DNA of 64,000 bases, from positions 558,001-622,000 of the forward strand of contig NC_090773.1 in NCBI RefSeq assembly GCF_001761485.1. The letters are read 5' to 3'. This DNA is from Yarrowia lipolytica (lineage: Eukaryota; Ascomycota; Dipodascomycetes; Dipodascales). The stretch's first letter is position 1, and every line of letters begins with the position of its first letter. Below the pieces are notes generated by a model. That model had not been told where the DNA came from, ran no database searches, and saw nothing but the letters and a program-made list of their open reading frames with translations. The translations under genes and the position numbers were made by a program. This document shows positions 55,112 through 64,000 of the stretch, one piece after another.

Positions 55112-56530
55112 ATGAAATTCTCCACTCTCTCCGTTGCTGCTGCTCTGGCCGCCTCTGCCTCTGCTGCTCTCGACCCCGTTGAGGTCAAGGGCAACGCCTT
55201 CTTCGTGGGCGACAAGCGATTCTACATCAAGGGTATCGACTACCAGCCCGGTGGATCTTCCAAGGTCGTTGACCCTCTGGCTGACCCCAAGATTTGCAAC
55301 CGAGACATTAAGTGGTTCAAGGACCTCGGTGTCAACGCCGTGCGAATCTACACTGTTGACAACTCCGCTGACCACAGCGAGTGCATGAAGGCTCTCGACG
55401 ATGCTGGCATCTACCTGATCCTCGACGTCAACACTCCCCTCATCTCCGTCAACCGAGCCAAGCCCTACGAGTCGTACAACGCCGCCTACCTGCAGCACGT
55501 GTTCGCTACCATCGACACCTTCAAGGACTACTCCAACACCCTTGGATTCTTTGCTGCCAACGAGGTCATCAACGCCAAGAACAACACCAACACCGCCCCC
55601 GTCATCAAGGCCGTCGTCCGAGACATGAAGGAGTACATCAAGAACCAGGCCAAGCGAAAGATCCCCGTTGGATACTCCGCTGCTGACGTTTCTGAGAACC
55701 GATACGAGATGGCCCAATACTTCAACTGTGGCCCCGAGGAGGAGCGAATTGACATGCTCGGTATGAACGATTACTCGTGGTGCGGAAACTCCACCTACGA
55801 GGAGTCCGACTACGAGGCCAAGGTCAAGGCCTACGGCAACTACTCCATCCCCATTTTCCTGTCCGAGTTTGGCTGCAACGAGATCCGACACAACGCCAAG
55901 GGAAACCCCGAGCGGCCCTTCACTGAGATTGAGACCCTGTACTCCGACAAGATGACCCCCGTCTTCTCTGGTGGTCTGGTCTACGAGTACTCTCAGGAGT
56001 CCAACGATTACGGTATTGTCAAGATCGACGGCGACTCCGTCTCCAAGTTTAACGGCGAGTTCGACATCATCAAGGCTGCCTTTGCCAAGGCCAACCCCCA
56101 GGGTGACGGTGGATACAAGAAGGATGGCAAGTCCTCCACTTGTCCTGCTCGATCCAACACCTGGGAGGGTGATGGACCCATTCCCGGCATTGTTCCCCGA
56201 GCTAAGGACTACATGAAGAACGGTGCTGGCAAGCCCGAGGGTCTGTCTCAGCAGTCCACCCAGGAGGGTGACTCTCACGAGTCCGGTCTCGACACCATTG
56301 GCAACAAGGACCCCAAAGAGTCTGATCCTGACTCCAACAAGTCCGACTCCTCTTCTTCCGGCTCTTCCGGATCTTCCAGCTCTGCTTCCTCCTCCGGCTC
56401 TGCCTCTGGTTCTGCCTCTTCTGCCTCTTCCACTGCCTCTGGCTCTTCTGGCAGCCAAAACTCCGCTGCTGCCAACGCCCCCGCTGCCGGCGTTCTTGCT
56501 GCTGCCGCCATCATGGCCGCTCTTTTGTAA
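55112..56530 (+). CDS. GH72 beta-1,3-glucanosyltransferase, GPI-anchored (Gas family)
   Basis: A 472-residue, intronless wall enzyme. A signal peptide (MKFSTLSVAAALAASASAA) is followed by the GH72 barrel, about residues 20-320, starting VEVKGNAFFVGDKRFYIKGIDYQPGG. The two catalytic glutamates are Glu151 in FAANEVIN (acid/base) and Glu252 in LSEFGCNE (nucleophile). Several N-glycosylation sites (NNT, NST, NYS) are visible. There is no Cys-rich CBM43 domain, so it belongs to the Gas4/Gas5-like group. A Ser-rich stalk (about 400-450) and a hydrophobic tail (AAAIMAALL) give the GPI signal. It cuts and rejoins beta-1,3-glucan chains at the cell surface and lengthens them. Codon use is strongly biased, as in highly expressed genes. 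Confidence 0.95.
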   Translation: MKFSTLSVAAALAASASAALDPVEVKGNAFFVGDKRFYIKGIDYQPGGSSKVVDPLADPKICNRDIKWFKDLGVNAVRIYTVDNSADHSECMKALDDAGIYLILDVNTPLISVNRAKPYESYNAAYLQHVFATIDTFKDYSNTLGFFAANEVINAKNNTNTAPVIKAVVRDMKEYIKNQAKRKIPVGYSAADVSENRYEMAQYFNCGPEEERIDMLGMNDYSWCGNSTYEESDYEAKVKAYGNYSIPIFLSEFGCNEIRHNAKGNPERPFTEIETLYSDKMTPVFSGGLVYEYSQESNDYGIVKIDGDSVSKFNGEFDIIKAAFAKANPQGDGGYKKDGKSSTCPARSNTWEGDGPIPGIVPRAKDYMKNGAGKPEGLSQQSTQEGDSHESGLDTIGNKDPKESDPDSNKSDSSSSGSSGSSSSASSSGSASGSASSASSTASGSSGSQNSAAANAPAAGVLAAAAIMAALL

Positions 56531-57282
56531 ACAAATTAATTTATTTTAGATGAGCACGGCACCCCGCCACCATGATATAGATGATTTATATATTAATACA
56601 CGAGATGATTTACGGTGATACTTTTAGAGCGCGAGAGCAGCTTGTACTCGTACTGGGATTGAACTAAAAAGATGCGCCAATCAACTACAGTATTATGGTA
56701 GAAACGAAAATACTCACTTCTCCAATTGGAGAAAATCCTTCATTTTCACTCTGAATGTCAGTTCATGAACGACCTGATTGGGCTGCCAACTGTTCACTGT
56801 CCGCGTCACGTCAAATTGCCTTCAAACAAAACCCAAGTTTGGGATCGGCCCATTTGAGAACCTGGGGTTGCTACGGTTACCGCGGTCTCCCAAGCAACGG
56901 AAATAAGCTTCCTCTTCATAGCCTTTTTTCCTGAGACTGACTCTACTGTGTGAGTGCACATTTATGAAATTTAGACTCCCACACGCGTTCAACGCAGGGC
57001 AAAGGGAGAGGAGAGACGACGAGCAGGGTGTTGAAACGGCCGAAAATGGGCACGCTTGGGCGGTAAAAGCGTTGCAGGTGTAAGATGGGAAATATTGGGA
57101 CGTTATCCTTATATATTCTGTTTTTTTACACTTCACAGAATAAATATAGGCCAAAACGCGTTCCACGTCTTACCGAGACGCGCACTTGTAATTATAGCTA
57201 ATAACCGGTTACACATCTCTGTATGATCGTCAACCTACAAGCACTTGTACTTGTACTCACAAAACCATTAATTTAATCACAA
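56531..57282. other. intergenic, no gene seen
   Basis: Terminator region of the GH72 gene and spacer; no coding frame. Confidence 0.6.
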
Positions 57283-57704
57283 TTGAGTGCAAGCGGGAAC
57301 AAACGAGGCCCTCTGGCCCAGCCGGTGCATGCCAACGCCAAGCGAATGATGCTCGACATAGCCATGTCCGACTGGATGGTGTACTTTTACGAAACCGTTA
57401 ACTCCACCGAAGAGAATCCTGCCCTTCTCACAGTGCCCCGAATCCCAGCCTTCAAGCGAGTTATATCTGCTACAGGGATATCAGGGACTCGGTGATGAAT
57501 GATCTCATCATTCTCCAGGCCCAAAGAGACACTACGAAGATGGCTGACAATGCGCAGGAACTGAACACTCGAAAGGACGGCTCCAAGGCCCGAGTTCAGC
57601 CCATTCATGCCATCAACTACTTCTACAAGAGCTGGGTGGATATGGGCGCCAAAACTGGGACAAGCACTACTTGTAGGGTGCCTAAGACGGCGGGCCTTAC
57701 TTAG
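57283..57704 (+). pseudogene. coding relic without start codon, family unknown
   Basis: Two overlapping open frames have the codon use of local genes. The first reads KRMMLDIAMSDWMVYFYE and PRIPAFKR; the second, one frame over from about 57470, reads IILQAQRDTTKMADNAQELN and VQPIHAINYFYKSWVDMG. There is no ATG at the head, and the frame changes at about 57470. It looks like a piece of a degraded or duplicated gene; I do not recognise the family. An unseen intron is an alternative but lacks CTAACNCAG. Confidence 0.5.
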
Positions 57705-57883
57705 CCCTTACTGATGTGATAGAGTGGGCCACAGCAGAGTATACCCCGGGCGCAGCCGCCTCTAGGACAGCCAATGGCCCAGCGGAGTAATAATTCGGCA
57801 AAGTGGTGAAAGTATTTACTTTCGATGTCATCAAATCAAATAGATAATTCATTAGCATGCTATACAATAAGTCAATAAATACA

Positions 57884-60800
57884 TTAGTTGGAGGGAGGCT
57901 TGAGCTCTGGGTTCCATCCGGCAACCGCTCCGCCCACAATGGCGGGAACCATGACCAAGGCTCCAATGGAAGAGCCCCGAGATGAAGACCGAGAAGAAGA
58001 ACCTCCGGGAGAGGTGGGGGAAGTGTTACCATTGTTGCCGTTACCAGATCCACCGTAGTGGGCTCCGGGAACTGCCAGGTGACCGTCGTTTTCGGTCCAT
58101 CGGTCTCGTCCAGACTCATCAAAGACGGTCTGGGTAGGGCTAGCGGTGGTCGTACTGACTGAGGGCTCCTTCTTGGACAGGGAAGCCACTGAGTTGGCTC
58201 TAGATCGCTGGAACATTTGTCGGATCTTGACAGGCACCAGGTTGGGTACTTGGTACATTCGGCCTCCTCGCAGAGCTCGCATGAACTCGAGCTGCACACG
58301 GGCCTCCTCAATACCGGAGTGCCACTTGTAGTCGGATCCCTGGAAGCCATCGTCCCGGGGAACGTGAATCTCGACAATCTCCTTGTTCTTGGGTCGCATG
58401 ATTCGCCACAACTTGGAGATCCAGTTGTGCAGGAACTGGGGGTACATGGCGGAGATCCAGGCGTCCGGAATTAGACGTAGAAGCATACCGGCGGGGAGAG
58501 AAATAACACCACAAATGAGGGAAGTGGCCCACTGGCCGCCGTTGAGGTGCACAATGGAAAAGGCAGCACCTCCGACAAACATGATGAGGACCTGGAAACC
58601 GCCAATGATGACCACAATGAGAATGAAGAAGATGTTTCGGTGAATACCTGAGAACATGTTCATCTTGTTATCGAGTCGTCGGTTGACAAAGAGGTTAAAA
58701 AACTGCATCCACACGAAGGTGTTGAACACGGTGGCGTCCAGCTCGTCTTGCTGTCTGGGAGTATCCACGGTCCAGAAGTACTTGCCGGCGAAGAATAGCA
58801 CAAAGGTAACGCCCAGCTGGAAAATGGCCTGGCCGAAAATCATCTTCCACATGGTCACGGTGATGAGGTTCTGTGACTTTCGGTCGGGCTTTCGCTCCAG
58901 CACGTCAGGAGAAGGAGGGTCGGTGGCCAAAGCAAGAGCGGCAAGAGTGTCCATAATCAGATTGACCCACAGAAGCTGAACGGCTGTCAGCACAGACTTT
59001 CCGTGCTTGTTGACGACGGCAGAAACAAAGGTCAGAACGACAGCAGTAACGTTGACGGTCAACTGGAACTGCAGGAACTTCTTCACAGCGTCGTTGACGG
59101 TTCGGCCCCACATGATAGCCTTGACAATGGAGGAGAAGTTGTCGTCCATCAGAATAATGGACGAAGCCTCCTTGGCAACCTCAGTACCTGCAATACCCAT
59201 GGAGAAACCCACGTCGGCCAGCTTCAAGGCAGGACCATCGTTGGTACCATCACCAGTGACAGCAACGGTCTCGCCCATCTCCTTGAGAGCTTTGACGAGA
59301 ATTCGCTTGTCTTCAGGGGAAGATCGGGCAAGAACCTGGAGTTGGGGAAGCATCTCTTTCATCTCGTGGTCGGCAAGTCGTCGGAAGACAGGTCCTTCCA
59401 TCACCAGGCCGCCCTCAGAGTAGATGCCACACTCTCGAGCAATGGCCTTGGCAGTGTTGACGTTATCTCCAGTAACCATTCGGACAATGACACCGGCCGA
59501 CTGACAGTCGGCAACAGCCTTGGTGACACCCTCTCGAAGAGGATCCATGATACCAATGAGACCAAAGAGAGTCAGGTCGGAGAACATAGGTTCAAATTCG
59601 GCCTGTGAAGAGTCGTCAGAAGAGGCCATGCCCTTAGGGGGCCAGGAAGAACACTCAAAGTCTCGGTAGGCAAGAGCAATGCCACGAAGAGACTGCTCGC
59701 CATAGTGGAGAATCTTCTGGTCAATGTCCTGTCGCTGTTCTTTAGTGATGGGAGAAACGACATTGTTGTTGTAGATCATTGAAGACTGGGCAGACAGAAC
59801 CTCGGAGGCTCCCTTGATATACATTCGGTAAAAGCCCTTCATCTTGAGAATCACAGCCATGCACTTTCGAGACGAGTCAAAGGGCACAATCTGTACAATC
59901 TCACGAGCGTCTCGCTGGTTGGCAAGGTTTTGAAGACCCATGTAGAGGTGAGCGAAGTTGAGGAGAGCGGTCTCGGTCTTGGATCCCACAAACCGTTCGG
60001 CGTCAGTGTCGGCAATCTGGTCGGTCTCAAACGCGGTGGTGTTAAACACGATGGACTCAAAGAGAATCTCTCGGGCCTCGGCAGGAAGAGTCTCGAAGAA
60101 CTGGGTGATTTCCTCTACCGCAAACTCCTCGACTCCAATAGTTCCTCGGGTGACAGTCATTCGGTTCTCAGTCAGAGTTCCGGTCTTGTCAGAACACACT
60201 GTGGTGGCATTACCCATAGTCTCACATGCTCGCAGCTCTCGCACAAGGTTATTGTCCTTGAGCATTCGAGTGGTAGCAAAGGCCAGGGCGAGAGTCACAG
60301 CCAGGGGCAGACCCTCAGGAACAGCCACGACAATAATGGTGATAGCGGTAATCAAAATGTCCATAAACTCGTTACCCTTTTCGGCAGGGGTGTCCTTGTT
60401 GCCGGGGAGACGGGCGCAGAATCGGATGAAAAGAACAATGAACAGAATCAGAGCAGCAAGACCACCGGCCTTGGCGATGCCCTCGGCAATGTCGTTGAGC
60501 TTTGCCTGCAGAGGAGTGGCCTCGTCCTCAATGTTGAGAGAGAGCAGGGTCTTTCCAAACAAAGAGTTGGGTCCAACTGCAGTAACAACATAGGTACCAA
60601 TACCCTCAAGCACCTTAGAACCAGACAGAATGAAGGGATCAACCTTGCCTCGAGTAAGTCCGTCGACCCGGCTCTCGTAAGCAGTCATGGCGTCGAAACC
60701 AGACATTTTCTTCATGGTGTCGGTCTCACCGGTAGCAGAGGACTCATCGCACTTGATGTTGTGGCCCGAAACAAGGATACCGTCTGCTGGGATCATATCT

Positions 60801-61726
60801 CCAGGCTCCAGAAGTACCAGATCACCTACCAGAAGATCGGCGATGGGCACTTCCTGGGTCTTTCCACTTCTAATTACACGAATCATTCGATCTTCCTTTT
60901 TTTTGTTGAGTTTGACGAACCGCAATTCCTTCTGCCAATCGTTACCTGCTCCAACCACAACCACAATGATAATGGCGACCATGATTGCAACTCCCTCGAC
61001 CCAGTCGACCTTGGGCAGCTTTCGACCCTGGGCGTCGTGCTCGGCGGGCTGGCCAAAGGTCTCATACAGACCCAGAGCCAGCGAGATGATGGCAGCAACT
61101 GTCAACAGAATAAGCACCTTATCTTGGAGCGCCATCCACATGAGGTAGAAGAGCGACTTTGCCTTCTTTTCGGGAAGAATGTTGCGGTCGTATGCTTCGA
61201 TTCGTGCGTCTCGGGCACCAGCGTCCTCCTCGGACAGACCCGACTGAAGATTAGTGTTGAGATCAGTGGCGAGTCCCTCCAGACCACCCATCTCTGCCAG
61301 CACAAACACCGACTTGGGGTCGATCAGGTGGCTGAGCTGCTTGGGGGCCCATTTGTATCCTCCGGCCAGTGTGCCGTCTGCGTCTTCATTGAGGTGCTGT
61401 TGTGCTTCTTCTGCGTGTGTCGAAAAATCCGAGTCGTTACATGTCGAGGGTGTGGCTGTTTCCTCCTTGATCGTGGGGGAGTATGAATTGGTTGGTTCGA
61501 TCAGAACCGGGGGGTGTTTTTCGTCTGCATCGACAATCTGGGTTAGTTTGAAACTGCGGGTCTTCACACCCCACATCATCATCATAACAAGATGTGATAT
61601 CACTGCCTTGACAACACAAGACGACACCACACCGTCACTGTGCACGCTCCATTCACTGTGATTCCTTCACTGCCTCTCACTCACACTGGTGTCGATGGAT
61701 ATCACGGGGGGCGCCTGGGGGTTCAT
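57884..61726 (-). CDS. PMC1: PMC1-type P2B calcium-transporting ATPase, two exons
   Basis: Exon 1 is 61726-61685 (MNPQAPPVISIDTS); exon 2 is 61537-57884. The intron is 147 nt with GTGAGT at its start and CTAACCCAG at its end. The product is 1,231 residues. It is a P-type pump: TGET in the actuator domain, phosphorylated Asp464 in DKTGT, Asp777 in TGDGTND, and PEGLP in the fourth span. Ten membrane spans are readable; MDTLAALALATDPP marks span 6 as type IIB. The N-terminal 70 residues and the C-terminal 150 are disordered and may be regulatory. PMC1 pumps calcium into the vacuole and is usually induced through calcineurin/Crz1. An ATG at 61645 opens a longer frame, but that part is intron. Confidence 0.93.
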
Positions 61727-64000
61727 TATTGCACCTGGAGTACCTTGTGGCGTACTATCTGTATGTGTCGGGGGGTCTTGGGTCGTGTCTGGCATTTCGG
61801 ATCACACAGCAGACACCGTCAAGAATATATTGGATCTGAGAGAAGGAGAGAGGCTGCGAAAAGTCCAAAGAGGGAAAACGCAAAAGGAAAAAGTGAAACC
61901 TCCTGTCTCTCCGTATGTGTGTGCCTGTCTCTTGTTCAAACGCCGCCCCGCCGTTCCGGCAGCAGCAGCAGCATGCGCGTGTGGTCTAAGCATCAAATAA
62001 AGAGCTTGTTTGGACTTTAGTTCGGCGCCGTCTTTCTTTCTATCCCTAGGCAACAAGCAAGCTAATCGCCGTGCAAAGTCTATCTACGGCCTGATGAAGC
62101 CAAACAGTAGCCGAACCTCAGCTCTAAGGGTTCACAGCTCACGGTCTGTGCCTGCTTGGTCGTCGGACCCCGTACATGCCTGCTGCGCCTCGCCTCTTGA
62201 CTCGTGTTTGCCGTGGACGTGCAAATCAGAGGGCAGCTGATTACCTTTCAAGGTGAAAATTAAAAGTGCATTTAGGGTTGCAGGGCGGACTTGAAAGGTG
62301 GTTGTGTAGGACTGTAGTCGACTCCGGTTGAGGTCTTTGCGACTTGTAATCGTCATAATAGTCGCCCAATTCCCTCTCAATCTACTCCTTAATCTCTATC
62401 AGTGCAGTATCCACTAACACCTCTGTGTTGAAGCCGCACTATGGCGTGTGCAATTGTGCTTCAGGGCTGCAGAGTATCACCAATCTTGTCCCAAACCAGC
62501 AAAAGTTTGTTGCACAGCCCCCCAGGTTTCCTGCTCCAGAGCAAGCCGGTCAGGTGGACTACCGGCTGTGCGAGGACTGCGGATTTCGCCCTTGAAACGT
62601 GTTCACGTGATGAAATCTGTTCACTGCCGTTCTGGAGGACCGCAAGTGCATGTCCAGCTCACTCTCATCCCCCAAGAACCCACCAGGCTGTGCACTCTTG
62701 GCACACAGCTACAAAACTCTGTTGAGACACGTTCTCACGAAGGCTCAGCCCCCGCCGTAGTGGATGCCATCTGGGATGATGGGGGTAAAAACATGGGTTG
62801 AAGTTGAAGTCGGTTATTGATTGACCGAGTTGCGAATACTGGATCGGTTTCGAACTTGAAACTGCTTCCATTGCTGTGCTTCGCCCTCTCTCCAAAGTGC
62901 TCTATATACATAGCATCTCCTACATCCTGTGTAAACACCATATCTCACAGTAAGAAGTAAAACGACTCGAGCTCACGCTACCGCTACGGCATTGTCAAAC
63001 TTTCTCCATTTGTACTCGTCGCAGTTACAAGTACGTCGTAGTTCAACCAAAGAATTCCTTGAAACGTGTGAAAAAAATATTCTTGTTACGTCCGAATGGG
63101 GAAAAACTCACCTCATTGTGACACTGTTTGTCGCCTCTATACTTTGAGCTGTTGAGTCACATCACTAGTCACCAAACTTAGAGTAGCTGGGCAATAGTGT
63201 GAAGTAACACTGCTGAAGGGAATACGTCCTCCACCTGACCCTGAAAGCCGGCGATTCGATACCATTTGTGTTTGATATTCGTACGTACGTACAGTCACAA
63301 TGAGGCTGGCCAACATCGGCACTCCCGAAAGTCCATTCCCGGTGCACGGCAACTGCACCTCTAGGTTTCACAGTCTTGGCCTGTATAGATGGATAGCGAG
63401 GATAAGCCTAAGCCGTCGGGCCGGGGTTTCCTCAGGGTATCTATACTCTGTCCAGCTCGTCGACAGAGCCCTGGCAGACGACGGCTTGGGGTTTGGAGGG
63501 GAAAACTGCAAAATAAAGTCATGAGCACTGCCCAGGTGGAGATGGTGGGCATCGTGGGACCGCATTGCCAAGAAGATACGGCTGGACGTTATGAAACCAA
63601 ACAGAGACACAGGTGCATGTGCTAGTCCGTCATAGATAGATGATAAGCAGCTATGGTGCGATTCCAGTGGATCCGAACCAATAGTTTTCGCTGATATGTG
63701 TTATCCCCCAGTTACAAACTAGATTCGGGCAATACGAGAGATCGTGCGATCACCCGAAATTGGCTCTGTCTGGTGTTTCTAGACTTTATGATTCCAACCT
63801 CTGGCCGGACGTTGAGCCATTCTCGCCGGCTAAAAGACTTGTGCACGTTTTAATATGTTCAAGGGATCACTACTATACGGCTCTCCACCTCGAAACTGCG
63901 CCTCTTCAACTCAGTGCTCGCCAAGTCCATAGCCAAGCCCATTGTATTGACTTGGCCAAACACTACCATTAACCATCATTGACAAAGTCGAGATAAAAAT
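61727..64000. other. 2.3 kb at the window end, no gene supported
   Basis: Contains the PMC1 promoter. Two overlapping frames near 63.3-63.6 kb start with ATG (63300-63524 and 63389-63625, plus strand) but neither is recognisable nor longer than 78 codons. Confidence 0.45.

Noticed and set aside
54953-56458. 501-codon minus-strand frame opposite the GH72 gene
   Set aside because: Its Gly/Val/Leu-rich sequence is the mirror of strongly biased codons on the coding strand, and the plus-strand gene has catalytic motifs.
59930-61486. 518-codon plus-strand frame opposite PMC1
   Set aside because: Same mirror effect; the minus-strand pump is unmistakable and the frame runs into its leader.

Overview
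The window looks like nuclear DNA of the yeast Yarrowia lipolytica or a very close relative. The grounds are: introns that open with GTGAGT and close with a fused branch point and acceptor (CTAACNCAG); CGA as the favoured arginine codon; a lone 5S rRNA gene outside any rDNA unit; and a SEC14 gene whose reconstructed product is 492 residues, the length I remember for the Y. lipolytica protein. There is no bacterial operon structure, no CRISPR array and no plasmid. I could recognise no intact transposon.

Layout. 1-6.4 kb: a bZIP regulator of the Cys-3/MetR type behind a leader with short upstream frames and a CACGTG box, then SEC14 on the minus strand with an 8-nt internal exon. 7.9-11.3 kb: a large protein I do not recognise. 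12-14.2 kb: tRNA-Val and SAM50 with tiny first exons. 14.9-18.9 kb: two minus-strand genes for secreted or wall proteins, both frameshifted in low-complexity DNA. 20.3-21.6 kb: tRNA-Arg (with intron) and initiator tRNA-Met. 22.1-26.4 kb: divergent MTG2 and ARP8. 28.1-29.9 kb: LSC2. 32.2-32.7 kb: a small basic protein. 35.9-37.7 kb: an HSF-domain regulator with a very long upstream region. 37.7-46.4 kb: no gene seen. 46.4-48.9 kb: BRE2 and YIP1 in tandem. 48.9-55.1 kb: 5S rRNA, broken coding relics and a T-poor degenerate repeat block. 55.1-56.5 kb: a GH72 wall glucanosyltransferase. 57.3-57.7 kb: a coding relic. 57.9-61.7 kb: a PMC1-type calcium pump. The last 2.3 kb holds nothing I can support.

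The genes are ordinary eukaryotic housekeeping and regulatory genes and do not form a pathway cluster. Several serve organelles: SAM50, MTG2 and LSC2 the mitochondrion, SEC14 and YIP1 the Golgi, PMC1 the vacuole, the GH72 enzyme and two secreted proteins the wall. ARP8 and BRE2 act on chromatin. The most notable finding is structural: SEC14 can be read as a complete protein only if an 8-nt exon is spliced in. In all four spliced genes the introns lie near the start codon. The best candidate for something undescribed is the 51-52.4 kb block, which is repetitive, strongly strand-asymmetric and unexplained.
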